64,000 bases of DNA from Sphingomonas pokkalii (GTDB taxonomy: Bacteria > Pseudomonadota > Alphaproteobacteria > Sphingomonadales > Sphingomonadaceae), in the NCBI RefSeq assembly GCF_003096275.1, contig NZ_QENQ01000001.1, forward strand, positions 791,478 to 855,477, read 5' to 3'. Shown here one piece after another: positions 26,187 through 35,425 of this stretch (within the stretch, counting starts at the first letter, position 1; every line of letters begins with the position of its first letter). The position numbers and the translations under genes are program-made. Below the pieces are notes generated by a model. That model was not told the origin of the DNA and did no database searches. It worked only from the letters and a program-made list of their open reading frames with translations.

Positions 26187-27290
26187 ATGCGCTTCTCGGT
26201 ATTTCTGAATGCTCGCTCGACGAGCCCCGACCAGGACGGCCGGTTGATCACCGACCTGATCGATCATTCGGACCGGGCAGCAGCAGCAGGCTTCGACGCC
26301 ATTTTCATGCCGGACCATCACTTCAACGGCTATATGCCGGTGGCGAGCGACAGCTTCATCCTGGCCGGCTATCTCGCCGCCAAGCACCCCGATCTCCATT
26401 TCGGCTTCTCTGTGGTGTCGGTGCCGCTCCACCATCCGGTGCGCTTTGCCGAGCGCGTGAGCATTCTCGACCATCTGACCAAGGGCAAGCTGCTGGTCGG
26501 CGTGGGATCCGGCACGACGCCCGAGGAAATGATCGGCTTCGCGGTCAACTACAAGGATGCGGGCGCCATCGCGGAGAAGAACCTGGCGCTGGCCGAGGCG
26601 CTATGGGCCAAGCAGATGGACGACCCTGCGATCGAGATCGACAACGGCCCCCACCAGGGACGCGTGCTGCAGCGGATCACGCCGGCGCCCTATGGCGAAA
26701 AACATGCGCGGCTGATGCCGGTGGCGATGAAGGAAAGCAGCGCGCGGCGCGCGGCGGTGAACGGCTGGCCGGCCTTCATCCCGGCCTTCACCCCGCCGCA
26801 GATCTACGGCACCGAACCCTATTCCCATGTGAAGAAGTATTTCGACACCTATAAGGCGATGCTGCTCGAGGCGGGGCATCCGGACGCGGTGATCGCCGAT
26901 GCGCTGAGCTGGAGCACCCACAGCTACCAGTGCGTCCATCTCGCCGAGACCGACGCGCAGGCGCGCGAGGAGCTGGAGATCATCCTCCAGGGCTATCAGG
27001 ACGCGGTAGACCGCGAGAACGAATTCAACCGCCGCGCGGAATCCGGCGAGGCCAACAAGAAGACCGACGTCAACATCAGCGCGCTGCACGAAGGCTGGAT
27101 CGGCACCTGGTGCCTCTATGGCTCGCCGGAGACGGTGATCGAGCATCTGCGGCCCTATGCCGAGCTGGGCATCGGCAACATCCTGTGCGGCACCACCACC
27201 GGCCCGCTGACCGAACAGCGGCTGGCCTATGCCAACCAGACGCTCGACCTGTTGTCGCGCAAGGTGATGCCCGCCTTCAAGGGGCGCTGA
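26187..27290 (+). CDS. LLM-class flavin-dependent monooxygenase
   Basis: A 367-residue bacterial-luciferase-like TIM barrel. FMPDHHFNGYMP near residue 40, HHPVRFAERVSILDHLTKGK near 90 and VGVGSGTTPEEM near 115 are family positions for FMNH2 and oxygen chemistry. Enzymes of this class need a separate flavin reductase, and the next gene (3 bases on) encodes one, so together they form a two-component monooxygenase. ATG 26187 follows a GGGAG site; upstream codons to 26088 overlap the promoter. Within the glycoside locus it could oxidise a liberated aglycone or open a ring, which is inference. Confidence 0.87.
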   Translation: MRFSVFLNARSTSPDQDGRLITDLIDHSDRAAAAGFDAIFMPDHHFNGYMPVASDSFILAGYLAAKHPDLHFGFSVVSVPLHHPVRFAERVSILDHLTKGKLLVGVGSGTTPEEMIGFAVNYKDAGAIAEKNLALAEALWAKQMDDPAIEIDNGPHQGRVLQRITPAPYGEKHARLMPVAMKESSARRAAVNGWPAFIPAFTPPQIYGTEPYSHVKKYFDTYKAMLLEAGHPDAVIADALSWSTHSYQCVHLAETDAQAREELEIILQGYQDAVDRENEFNRRAESGEANKKTDVNISALHEGWIGTWCLYGSPETVIEHLRPYAELGIGNILCGTTTGPLTEQRLAYANQTLDLLSRKVMPAFKGR

Positions 27291-27293
27291 GCC

Positions 27294-27860
27294 ATGGCCC
27301 GCAGGATCGTCGGCATCGGCGGCACGCTGCGCGCCAATTCGTCGAGCGAATTGCTGGCGCGGGCGGTGCTCGCCGAATGCGCGCGGCTGGGGGCGGAGAC
27401 GCGGATGTTCGGCGGGCCTGCGCTTGCCGAACTCCCGCATTTCAACCCCGAGGCGCCCGGCCGCAGCCCCGAACAGGCCGAACTGGTCGCGGCGGTACGC
27501 GCGGCCGATGCACTGGTGATCGCCACGCCCGGCTATCATGGCGGCGTTTCGGGCGTGGTGAAGAACGCGCTCGACCTGCTGGAGGATACGCGCGGCGACG
27601 CCCGGGTCTATTTCGACGGGATGCCGGTGGGGCTGATCGTCTCGGCCGCCGGCTGGCAGGCGGGCGGGGTGACGCTCGCGGCGCTGCGCGGCATCGTCCA
27701 CGCGATGCGCGGCTGGCCGACGCCGGCGGGCATCGCGCTCAATTCGATCGAACAGAAGCCGTTCGGCCCGGACGGCACGATCGTCGATGCGAGCGTGGCG
27801 CAGATGGTTGCGGTGCAGGCGCAGCAGCTGATGGCGTTCGCGCTCGCGCCCGCCGCTTGA
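27294..27860 (+). CDS. NAD(P)H-dependent FMN reductase (SsuE-like)
   Basis: A 188-residue flavodoxin-like reductase. The FMN phosphate loop GGTLRANSSSE lies near residue 9 and ATPGYHGGVSGVVKNALDLL near 78, as in NADPH-dependent FMN reductases that supply FMNH2 to LLM monooxygenases. It lies 3 bases after the LLM gene and 8 bases before the GH3 gene, so all three are one operon. It is cytoplasmic. Confidence 0.88.
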   Translation: MARRIVGIGGTLRANSSSELLARAVLAECARLGAETRMFGGPALAELPHFNPEAPGRSPEQAELVAAVRAADALVIATPGYHGGVSGVVKNALDLLEDTRGDARVYFDGMPVGLIVSAAGWQAGGVTLAALRGIVHAMRGWPTPAGIALNSIEQKPFGPDGTIVDASVAQMVAVQAQQLMAFALAPAA

Positions 27861-27868
27861 GAAAAGGT

Positions 27869-30244
27869 ATGACGATGCGCGAACCCAGCTTCGAGGAGCG
27901 CTGTGCGCTCACCGCCGGCGCGGCAATGTGGCAGAGCGTGGCGGTGCCGGAGGCGGGCATCCCCGCCTTCACCATGGCCGATGGGCCGATGGGGGTGGCG
28001 AGCGGCAATGTCGACGAGCGCGACGTATCGCTGCTCACCCCGTGCCCCACCGCAATCGGCGCGAGCTGGGACCGCGATACGGCGCGGCGGATGGGGCAGG
28101 TGGTGGGCAGCGACGCGGTCGCGCGCGGTGTCGACGCGCTGCTGGCGCCCAACCTCAACCTCGCGCGCAGCCCGCTGGCGGGGCGCGCCTTCGAATATTT
28201 CTCCGAGGATCCGCTGCTCGCCGGGGTGCTGGGCGCGCGCTGGATCGAAGGGCTGCAATCGACCGGTACCGGATCGGTGGCCAAGCATCTCGTCTGCAAC
28301 GACAGCGAGACGGCGCGCGATACGGTGGACGCGCAGGTCGACGAGCGGACGCTGCGCGAAGTCTATCTGCTGCCCTTCGAGATGGCGGCGGCGGCCGGTT
28401 GCGCAGGCATGCTTGCCGCGTACAACAAGTTGAACGGCGCCTGGTGCTCCGAGCAGGCGCATGTCCTGACCGACATCGTCAAGGGGGAGTGGCGCTTTCC
28501 CTATCTGATCATGAGCGACTGGTTCGGCACCCACTCGACCGAAGGGACGATCGCCGCCGGGCTCGACCTGGAAATGCCCGGGCCGGCCCGCTTCATGGGT
28601 CCGAAGATCGCTGCGGCGGTGACGGCGGGCGCGGTATCGGCGGAGCGGGTGGCCGATGCGGCGGCACGGGTGGCGGCGACGGCGCGGCGGGTGACCGGCG
28701 CCAAGTCGAACCCGCTGCCGGCCGAGGTGGCCGCCTTGATGCTGGAGGAAGCGGCGGCCGAGGGCTTCGTGCTGCTGCGCAACCAGGGCGGGATGCTGCC
28801 GCTTGCGCCGGACAGCGTGCGGCGGATCGCGGTGATCGGGCCGAACGCGGCCGCCCCCTGCTACCAGGGCGGCACCTTCGCCAAGATCGCGGTCGCGCCC
28901 GACACGCCGACGCCGATCGAGGCGATCCGTGCGCGCTATGGCGATGCCTGCGAGATCGTCTACGAACCCGGCGTCGATCCGCAGCCGCGCCTGCCCGCGA
29001 TGCCGGTGCAGCCCGCGCGCGACCTGGGCGATGGCTGCACGACGGGCATGACACTCGACTATTTCGCGACGACCGATTGCTCCGGCACGCCGCTGTCGAG
29101 CGAGACGCGGGCGACCAATTCGCTGGTCTGGTTCGTCGGCGTCCACACCCAGGGGCGGTTCGACGCGCCCGGCTCGATCCGGGCGCGCGGGCGGTTCACG
29201 CCGGCGACCGACGGGGTGCATCGCTTCTATCTGGGCGGCACCGGCGTGGCGCGGATGCTGGTCGACGGGCGCGAGGTGCTGCGTGCCGGCCGCGAACTGG
29301 CGGCGGGCGACGTGATGGGCGTGCTCAAGGCCGGCGACGCGGACTCGGTGGAAGTGGCGCTGGCGGCGGGCCGCGAGGTGCTGGTGACGGTGGAGTTCCA
29401 CTATGTCGGCGCGCGGGTGCAGGGGCTGTGGTACGGCATCCGCACGCCGGACAGCCCCGAGGCGATGCTGGCGCGGGCGGTGGAGGCGGCGCGTGCCGCC
29501 GACGCGGTGTTCCTGGTGATCGGGGAAACCTCCGACTCCAGCGTCGAGAGCAAGGACCGGCCCGATACCAGGCTGGCGCCCGAGCAGCTGCGGCTGATCG
29601 AGGCGGTGTGCGCCGCCAATCCGCGGACGGCGGCGATCGTCAATGTCGGCCATGCCTTCGACGCCGAATGGGGCGAGCGGGCGGCGGCGCTGCTGGTCGC
29701 CTGGTATCCCGGGCAGGGCTTCGCGCCGGCGCTGGCCAGCGTGCTCGCCGGCGATCGCGAGCCCGGCGGCCGGATGCCGGTATCGATCGCCCGCGCCGAG
29801 GCGGACTATTGCGGCTATGGGACGGTGCCCCAGGCCGATGGCCGGCTGGTCTATGGCGAGGGCACGAAGCTCGGCTATCGCGGGTTGATCGCCAACGGCA
29901 CGCCGGCGCGATACCCGCTGGGCAGCGGCTTCGGCTATGCGCGGTTCGCATGGTCAGATGCTGCGGCGGGGGACGACGCGGTGACGGTGACCGTCACCAA
30001 TGTGTCGGATCGTCCCGGCGCCGAGGTCGTCCAGGTTTATCGCGACGCGCCCGAATGCGCGCTGGTCGGTTTTGCCAAGGTGCGGTTGGCGCCGGGCGAG
30101 CAGCGTGTGGTGCGCGTACCGCTGGAGCCGCGCGCGCTTCGGATCTGGCAGGGCGCTGGCTGGCAGGAGATACGGGGCGCCGTGTCGCTGCGTGTCGCGG
30201 CCTCCGCCGAAGCTTCCGGGCTTGAGGTTACGGTTACCCGGTGA
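27869..30244 (+). CDS. Glycoside hydrolase family 3 (beta-glucosidase-like) with PA14 insert
   Basis: A 791-residue exo-glycosidase. The GH3 N-terminal barrel carries KHLVCNDSET near residue 142 and the nucleophile D217 in MSDWFGTHST. The alpha/beta domain follows, interrupted by a PA14-type sugar-binding insert (about 390-500, RGRFTPATDGVHRFYLGGTG). A fibronectin-III-like tail closes the protein. No signal peptide is present, so cleavage occurs in the cytoplasm after import. ATG 27869 follows GAAAAGG. Last gene of the LLM operon; a terminator follows 25 bases on. Beta-glucosidase is the likeliest activity, but beta-xylosidase or others are possible. Confidence 0.9.
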   Translation: MTMREPSFEERCALTAGAAMWQSVAVPEAGIPAFTMADGPMGVASGNVDERDVSLLTPCPTAIGASWDRDTARRMGQVVGSDAVARGVDALLAPNLNLARSPLAGRAFEYFSEDPLLAGVLGARWIEGLQSTGTGSVAKHLVCNDSETARDTVDAQVDERTLREVYLLPFEMAAAAGCAGMLAAYNKLNGAWCSEQAHVLTDIVKGEWRFPYLIMSDWFGTHSTEGTIAAGLDLEMPGPARFMGPKIAAAVTAGAVSAERVADAAARVAATARRVTGAKSNPLPAEVAALMLEEAAAEGFVLLRNQGGMLPLAPDSVRRIAVIGPNAAAPCYQGGTFAKIAVAPDTPTPIEAIRARYGDACEIVYEPGVDPQPRLPAMPVQPARDLGDGCTTGMTLDYFATTDCSGTPLSSETRATNSLVWFVGVHTQGRFDAPGSIRARGRFTPATDGVHRFYLGGTGVARMLVDGREVLRAGRELAAGDVMGVLKAGDADSVEVALAAGREVLVTVEFHYVGARVQGLWYGIRTPDSPEAMLARAVEAARAADAVFLVIGETSDSSVESKDRPDTRLAPEQLRLIEAVCAANPRTAAIVNVGHAFDAEWGERAAALLVAWYPGQGFAPALASVLAGDREPGGRMPVSIARAEADYCGYGTVPQADGRLVYGEGTKLGYRGLIANGTPARYPLGSGFGYARFAWSDAAAGDDAVTVTVTNVSDRPGAEVVQVYRDAPECALVGFAKVRLAPGEQRVVRVPLEPRALRIWQGAGWQEIRGAVSLRVAASAEASGLEVTVTR

Positions 30245-30268
30245 CGCTGACGCACGGGTTCAAGGAAG

Positions 30269-30299
30269 AGGGGAGCGGGCAACACGCTCCCCTTTTTTT
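30269..30299 (+). terminator. Rho-independent terminator of the LLM-GH3 operon
   Basis: AGGGGAGCG (30269-30277) pairs with CGCTCCCCT (30285-30293) over a 7-base loop, followed by six more T. Confidence 0.92.
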
Positions 30300-30304
30300 G
30301 TGCG

Positions 30305-31516
30305 TCACGCCGTCGCCGCCCGCAGCGGCGCGCGGGTGCCAAGGCCGAATCCCAGCACCGCTGCGACGATCGCCACAAGTCCCAGCGCCAGGAACGCCCC
30401 CTGCATCGATCCCGCCGCGCCGGCGACATTGCCCACGATGATCGGCGAGATCGCCTGACCGAGGAAGAAGGCGCTGGTCCACACCCCCATGCCCCGGCCG
30501 CGATGGGCGAAGCCGAATTTGCTCTGCGACCAGGCGATCAATGCCGGGATCGCCATGCCCGCGCCGGTCTGCTGGAAGGCCATCGACAGCTGCATCGCGG
30601 TCACCGAGCGGGCGAGGCCGATTCCGGCCAGGCCGATCCCCAGCATGCCGAGGAAGGCGGCGATCTGTACCGCATTGTTGAAGCGCGAGACGATGCGAAA
30701 CAGGATTGAGCCGACGATGATGAACAATGCCGGCACCACGGTGAGCGTGCTCACCTGCAGCGGATCGGTGACGCCAACCTCCTTCCAGGCGATGCTGCCG
30801 TTCACGATGAACACGTAATAGAGGATCGAGGCGAACAGCGTCACCGCGCCCACCAGCACCGCCGCGCCGGCCGGGAAGGGGCCCGGCGCTTCGAGCGCGC
30901 GGGCGCCTTCCTGCGCAGCCACCTGCTCGCGCTTGGGCTCGAACAGGAAGAAGTACATGGACAGGAAGATCGGGAACGCGATCAGATAGACGAGGAAGCC
31001 GCCGTTCCAGCGCACCGCGGCGACGCTCGCGACCAGCACGAATACGCCGGGCTGCAGCGCCGGGCCGACGATGCCCTGCAGCATCAGCCAGTTGCGGCGG
31101 CTGCTATCGGCCCAATAGTCGGCGATCAGCGTGTTGACGATGGTAAGGATGCCGGCTTCGCACACGCCCAGCGCCAGCCGGGTGGCGATGATCGAGTCTA
31201 GACTTTCAAGGAAGAAGGGCGCGGTGCCGGCAACGCCGTAGAAGAAGGTGCAGGCCAGCAGGATACGCCGGCGGCCGAAGCGATCGCACAGCAGGCCCGC
31301 GAAGGGCGCGAGCAGTGCGATGGCGTAGCCGGGCGCCGTGACCATCGCAGGCACCTTGATCGCGGCATTTGGATCGTCGTGGAAATGGCCGATGATCGCG
31401 GCGACTAGCGGGAACATGGCGATGATTGCGAACACCGGCAGAAAACCTGCGATGATCATCGTGAAGCCTTGCGGCTTGAGCGTCAGGTCTTCCCAGAACG
31501 CGCGAATCGCTTTCAT
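30305..31516 (-). CDS. MFS transporter (12 TM) of the glycoside locus
   Basis: A 403-residue major facilitator with about twelve transmembrane helices. The loop-2 signature appears as GLLCDRFGRRRILL near residue 75, and YWADSSRRNWLMLQG follows TM4. The gene has its own upstream region with operator-like site S2 and lies beyond the terminator of the alpha-beta operon, so it is a separate transcription unit. It probably moves a sugar, keto-glycoside or aglycone across the inner membrane; substrate and direction are inferred only from neighbours. Confidence 0.85.
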   Translation of the reverse strand: MKAIRAFWEDLTLKPQGFTMIIAGFLPVFAIIAMFPLVAAIIGHFHDDPNAAIKVPAMVTAPGYAIALLAPFAGLLCDRFGRRRILLACTFFYGVAGTAPFFLESLDSIIATRLALGVCEAGILTIVNTLIADYWADSSRRNWLMLQGIVGPALQPGVFVLVASVAAVRWNGGFLVYLIAFPIFLSMYFFLFEPKREQVAAQEGARALEAPGPFPAGAAVLVGAVTLFASILYYVFIVNGSIAWKEVGVTDPLQVSTLTVVPALFIIVGSILFRIVSRFNNAVQIAAFLGMLGIGLAGIGLARSVTAMQLSMAFQQTGAGMAIPALIAWSQSKFGFAHRGRGMGVWTSAFFLGQAISPIIVGNVAGAAGSMQGAFLALGLVAIVAAVLGFGLGTRAPLRAATA

Positions 31517-31577
31517 CCTCTCTCCAATCGTTCGTGCGCCGGTGTCCGTGCGCTTGCTTGTCCTTGCGGAATATCAA

Positions 31578-31594
31578 AATAGAACGATAATTTC
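31578..31594 (+). promoter_or_regulatory. Operator-like site S2 (MFS gene)
   Basis: AATAGAACGATAATTTC lies 62-78 bases upstream of the MFS start at 31516 and shares the TAGAACRAT core with S3 and S4. Confidence 0.6.
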
Positions 31595-31631
31595 AAAATG
31601 AAATTTTGGGAGCAGGGGCTGGAACGGACCC

Positions 31632-31665
31632 AAAAAAAGGGCGCCGCCGGCAAGCCGGGGCGCCC
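31632..31665 (-). terminator. Rho-independent terminator of the deglycosidase operon
   Basis: Read on the minus strand, GGGCGCC-CCGG pairs with CCGG-C-GGCGCCC around CTTG with one bulged base, followed by seven T. It lies about 20 bases past the beta-subunit stop. Confidence 0.9.
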
Positions 31666-31686
31666 GAGGAGGAGAAACGGCTGCGC

Positions 31687-32079
31687 TCAGGCGGCGAGCG
31701 CGAGTTCCTTGGTGTCGCGGGTGGTGGGGACGAAGGGAAGGTAGCTCACCCGCATCCGCACGGCGAAGCTGATCTTGTGCGCCCCGGGCGCGAGCCCGCC
31801 GGGCTTCAGCGCGATGATCCGCGCCTTCTCGCCGAAGTTCCAGCGGTCGTCATAGACGGTTTCCATCTCGTCCAGCGTGTAGGTCTTGCCGCGTACCGAG
31901 AAGCGGATGGCCTCGCGGGCGATCTCCTCGCCGTCGACGCTGACCTGGATGTCCTCGACCATCGAGAGCCCGAGCCCGCGATAATAAGGCAGCCGGCCCA
32001 GGAACGCGAAACCGATCGTCTCGCCGCCTTCGACGACGTTCTCGAACTGCTCGGTGCAGATCATCTTGTTGTCCATCAT
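31687..32079 (-). CDS. C-glycoside deglycosidase beta-subunit-like protein (DUF6379)
   Basis: A 130-residue beta-rich protein with no signal peptide. Its pattern (FLGRLPYYRGLGLSMVEDIQ near residue 28, YDDRWNFGEKA near 76) matches the small subunit of C-glycoside deglycosidases (DfgB/CarC type, DUF6379). That subunit packs on a TIM-barrel alpha subunit and completes the active site. The alpha-like gene ends 13 bases upstream in the same operon, which strongly supports the pairing. ATG 32079 or 32076 starts it. The function is family-based; some relatives may act on O-linked 3-keto-glycosides. Confidence 0.78.
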   Translation of the reverse strand: MMDNKMICTEQFENVVEGGETIGFAFLGRLPYYRGLGLSMVEDIQVSVDGEEIAREAIRFSVRGKTYTLDEMETVYDDRWNFGEKARIIALKPGGLAPGAHKISFAVRMRVSYLPFVPTTRDTKELALAA

Positions 32080-32092
32080 GGGAAGGCGCTCC

Positions 32093-33112
32093 TCAGGCTG
32101 CGATGGGGGTCTTGAGCGACGGCACGGTGGCTTCGCCGAGCAACCGGGCGAGCATCACCTGCTGGCGGCGCACCTGTTCGACCGAATCCGGTTCCTCGAA
32201 GTCCTCGATCCAGCGATTGCCCTCATATTCGGAGCAGATATAACCGGTGTAGCCGCCCTTCTGGAGCACCGCGACGATCTCGTCATAGGGGATCGACGGC
32301 TCCACATAGTCGGCGGTCATCTCGTAGAACTTGCCGTGGATGTTGTGGATGCGGTGCATGTAATCGAGCATCCGCTTGGGCTCGAACGCGGCATTGTGGC
32401 GCGTCACCTCGGCCATGGCGATCGCCGGGCCGGTGCCGCCCATCTGCTGGACGTTGAGGATCACGTACTCGGAGAGGACGCGGTCCTCATAGGCCTTCTC
32501 GATATAGTCGGCGATGTGCCTGGGCACGCCGACGCGCAGGAACTTCTCCTTCCACACGCGCGGATAGGCAAAGAGGAACATGCCCATGTCCGGCAGGAAG
32601 CCGAGCGCGTCCGAGCCGGCCTTCTCGAAGGCCTCGGCATGGCGGATGATCCAGGGATGGTCGAAGTGCAGCGGCGCGTGCACCTCGATCAGGATCTTGA
32701 TGTTCTTTTCCTCGGCATAGGGCGCCGCGGCGACCAGCACTTCCGGCGCGATCGAGACCAGCGCGCGGATATATTTCATGCCCAGGCGCGCGCCGAAGTC
32801 GATGTCGTTCTTCACGCTCGCGACCTGCTCGTCGAACGGCATTTCGCGGCCCTTGTAGCGCTTGTAATCGAGCATGAAGTCGTGGCTGACCGGCGTGGTG
32901 CCATAGGCCTGCATCAGCCGGTGCCATTCGGCGACCGCCGCATCCTCCACGCCAACCTCGGGCCAGCCCCAGAAGGTCTGTTCGCCGATGATCTCGATGC
33001 CGTTGGCGCCGAGTTCGGCGCAGGTGCGCACGCAATCCTCCAGGGACATCTTCCCCTGGAACGTCTCGTTCTGGAAACTGTAGAGGCTGACGCCCCGCTT
33101 GATGCTGCTCAT
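32093..33112 (-). CDS. C-glycoside deglycosidase alpha-subunit-like TIM barrel
   Basis: A 339-residue xylose-isomerase-like barrel. Probable metal ligands are E143 (LIEVHAP), D175 (FLPDMG), H259 (HNIHG) and E295 (CSEYEG). H145, two residues after E143, sits where the catalytic His of C-glycoside deglycosidases is reported. Those enzymes cleave the C-C bond of 3-keto-C-glycosides by beta-elimination. ATG 33112 has AAGAGG upstream; GTG 33121 is the alternative. It is followed by the beta-like gene. Related barrels act as sugar epimerases, so the DUF6379 partner is the main evidence for deglycosidase function. Confidence 0.78.
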   Translation of the reverse strand: MSSIKRGVSLYSFQNETFQGKMSLEDCVRTCAELGANGIEIIGEQTFWGWPEVGVEDAAVAEWHRLMQAYGTTPVSHDFMLDYKRYKGREMPFDEQVASVKNDIDFGARLGMKYIRALVSIAPEVLVAAAPYAEEKNIKILIEVHAPLHFDHPWIIRHAEAFEKAGSDALGFLPDMGMFLFAYPRVWKEKFLRVGVPRHIADYIEKAYEDRVLSEYVILNVQQMGGTGPAIAMAEVTRHNAAFEPKRMLDYMHRIHNIHGKFYEMTADYVEPSIPYDEIVAVLQKGGYTGYICSEYEGNRWIEDFEEPDSVEQVRRQQVMLARLLGEATVPSLKTPIAA

Positions 33113-33229
33113 CGCATTCACCTCTTCGAGCTCACGGTGGATTTCGGTGATGCGGGGGAGGTGGCGACACCCACAGCTGGGTCCGCGCCTTTCTTGAACC
33201 TCTCCCCTGGGGCGCTGTACGCCCTGATT

Positions 33230-33247
33230 GGAATGATTGTTCTATAT
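33230..33247 (-). promoter_or_regulatory. Operator-like site S3 (deglycosidase operon)
   Basis: On the minus strand, ATATAGAACAATCATTCC. It overlaps the stop codon of the upstream GPH transporter gene and lies about 120 bases before the alpha-subunit start. Confidence 0.6.
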
Positions 33248-34579
33248 TTGCAGGGCGACGTCAACCCGTGCCGTGCGCGCGGGCCAGAACAGGATGCACA
33301 GCGCCTGCAGCGACAGGAGCAGCAGCGGCGCGCCATAATAGGCCCAGCGGATCGTCAGCACGGCTGCCGGGGTAACCGCGCCTGGCGCATAGGCCGCATA
33401 GGCGAGCGCATAGGCGATCGCGGCCGATCCCAGTGCCATGCCGATCTTGGTCGCGAGGCTGACGCCGGCCGAGAGCAGCCCCTCGTTGCGGCTGCCGAAC
33501 CGGGCCTCATGATAATCGACCGACTCGGCGATCATCGTGAAGATCGCCGTGATGGTGATCGAGGTCGCCATCGACGCGGCGAGGTAGAGCGACAGGAAGG
33601 CGATCGGCGACGCTTCGGCAAAGGGCAGCAGCGCGAACAGCAGCAGCGAGAGCCCCAACGCGCCGAGCGAGCCGCCGCGAATGCCGGTCCGCGACAGGAT
33701 CGGCGGGGCGACGAACGCCGCGAGCAGCAGCATGCCCGAGATTGCCGGCAGCATCACCGAGATCATCCAGGGCCGCTTGAGCACCTCGATCGCGAAAAAG
33801 GCGGTGACCGAAAGCATCGCGCCGAAGCGGACGAAATAGAGGAGCGTGAACAGGAAGCACACCCACCAGGCGCGGTTGCGCAGCATCTCGCCGATCGCGG
33901 TGGGGGCAGGCGCGGGGGCGGCATCGGCATCGCCGACATGGCGTTCGCGGCAGTTGCGGAACAGCGCGAGCATGGCGGCCAGTGCCAGCACGCCGAACAG
34001 CAGCGCGGTGAGCAGGAAGCCCTTGCGCTCGTTGCCGCCGCCCAGCAGGCCGACCAGCGGCATCGTGGCGGCGGTGCCGAGGATCACCGAGACGGAGGTG
34101 CCGATCGATCGCATCGAGCCGAGCTTGAGCCGCTGGTCGGTATCCGCGGTCATCATCGGCAGCAGCGCCGTGTACGGAATCGAGCCGAACGACATCAGCA
34201 GCCCGAGCAGGTTGAAGGTGACGAAGGCCCAGGCGAGCTGCGCGTTGACGCTGCCGGCCGGCACCAGGAAAATCGCCACGAACACCACCGCATAGGGCAC
34301 GGAGGTGAAGAGGATATAGGGCCGGGCGCGGCCCCAGCGGCTGCGCGTGCGATCGAGCAGCACGCCCACGCCCAGATCGACGACGGCATCGAACAGCCGG
34401 GCAGTGAGGAAGATCGTGCCCACCGCGGCCGCGGGAAGCCGCAGCACCACCGTATAGTAATAGAGGAGGAAGGCCCCCACCATGTTGTAGGGAAGGCTGT
34501 AGCCGAAATCGCCGAACCCGTAGCTCAGCCGCTCGACCAGCCCCAGCCGCGGTTCGCGCGGGGGCGAGGCGACCAACAT
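33242..34579 (-). CDS. GPH-family (MelB-like) glycoside:cation symporter
   Basis: A 445-residue transporter with about twelve membrane helices. It begins LVERLSYGFGDFGYSLPYNM, the GPH signature, and has LFDAVVDLGVGVLLDRTRSRWGR with the conserved Asp pair of helix 2 and loop 2. Members import glycosides, pentosides or hexuronides with Na+ or H+. ATG 34579 is chosen; the long upstream extension overlaps the preceding gene. It starts 7 bases after the TIM-barrel isomerase stop, so both are one transcript. It is the likeliest importer of the (keto)glycoside. Confidence 0.9.
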   Translation of the reverse strand: MLVASPPREPRLGLVERLSYGFGDFGYSLPYNMVGAFLLYYYTVVLRLPAAAVGTIFLTARLFDAVVDLGVGVLLDRTRSRWGRARPYILFTSVPYAVVFVAIFLVPAGSVNAQLAWAFVTFNLLGLLMSFGSIPYTALLPMMTADTDQRLKLGSMRSIGTSVSVILGTAATMPLVGLLGGGNERKGFLLTALLFGVLALAAMLALFRNCRERHVGDADAAPAPAPTAIGEMLRNRAWWVCFLFTLLYFVRFGAMLSVTAFFAIEVLKRPWMISVMLPAISGMLLLAAFVAPPILSRTGIRGGSLGALGLSLLLFALLPFAEASPIAFLSLYLAASMATSITITAIFTMIAESVDYHEARFGSRNEGLLSAGVSLATKIGMALGSAAIAYALAYAAYAPGAVTPAAVLTIRWAYYGAPLLLLSLQALCILFWPARTARVDVALQI

Positions 34580-34586
34580 GGCGTCC

Positions 34587-35354
34587 TCAGAGCCCGAGTG
34601 CCGCGCGGGTCGCCGCCAGCGACTCGGCGGGGGGCAGGGTGGGGCGATATTCAAGCCCGATAGCGCCGGTGTAGCCGAGGTCGCGCAGCGTCTGCATCGC
34701 CTTGCCCCAGTCGATGGTGCCGGTGCCGGGCTCGTTGCGGCCGGGCATGTCGGCGACCTGGACATGGTGGACGAGATGGATGCGGCCGCGCAGCACCGCT
34801 TCCATGTCCTCGCCCATCACCTGGGAATGGTACACGTCGTAGAGCAGCCGCAGATGCGTACTGCCAACGGCCTCGATCAGGTCCAATCCCTTGGTCGTGG
34901 AGACCAGCCACATGCCGGGATGCTCGACCCGGTCGTTGAGCGGCTCTAGCACCAGCATCACGTCGGCGGCTTCGGCCAGCGCGGCGGCGCGCTTGAGGGC
35001 GGCCACGGCGGCGGCGAAATGTTCTCCTTCGCTCACGCCCTCGCGGGTGAAGCCGGAGGCGATGATCATCGGCGGCGAGCCAATCGTCCTGGCGGCGGCA
35101 AGGCTTTCCTCCACCGCCTGGGCGAACTCGTCTTGCTGCGCCGGATCGACCAGGCTGCGGCGCGGATCGACACAGGCGCCGGTCAGCTTGCTGCCGGTCT
35201 CACGAAGCGCTGCGGCAACCGACTCCAGGTTCTTGTCGCGCCACAAGTGGAACTCGCCGGCCGAATAACCCGCCGCGGCCGCGGCCCGGATGCGATCACC
35301 CATATCGGCATGGGCTTCGGCAAACATCCATTCGATGCAAGGGGATAGAAGCAT
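34587..35354 (-). CDS. Hydroxypyruvate isomerase-like TIM-barrel sugar isomerase
   Basis: A 255-residue AP-endonuclease-2-fold protein. Metal ligands fall in VLEPLND (Glu), LLYDVYHSQ (Asp), HHVQVADMPGR (Gln/His) and IGLEYRP (Glu), the Hyi pattern with the EPGTG turn. Such enzymes isomerise or epimerise ketoses through an enediol. Here it could convert the 3-keto-sugar released by the deglycosidase, comparable to the isomerase genes in other C-glycoside clusters. ATG 35354 has GGAGAGGA upstream. It is first in an operon with the GPH transporter and divergent from the TonB receptor. Confidence 0.82.
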   Translation of the reverse strand: MLLSPCIEWMFAEAHADMGDRIRAAAAAGYSAGEFHLWRDKNLESVAAALRETGSKLTGACVDPRRSLVDPAQQDEFAQAVEESLAAARTIGSPPMIIASGFTREGVSEGEHFAAAVAALKRAAALAEAADVMLVLEPLNDRVEHPGMWLVSTTKGLDLIEAVGSTHLRLLYDVYHSQVMGEDMEAVLRGRIHLVHHVQVADMPGRNEPGTGTIDWGKAMQTLRDLGYTGAIGLEYRPTLPPAESLAATRAALGL

Positions 35355-35425
35355 GTCGTCCTCTCCGGATCGGCGCACCTTTGAGTGTGGGCTCGACCAA
35401 GCTGCCGCAGGATGGCGGCATTTCA

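Noticed and set aside
26930..30244. Reading the GH3 gene from 26930 as an 1104-residue fusion
   Set aside because: The extra N-terminal part overlaps the LLM and FMN reductase genes in another frame and is arginine-rich shadow sequence; ATG 27869 with its ribosome site is the true start.
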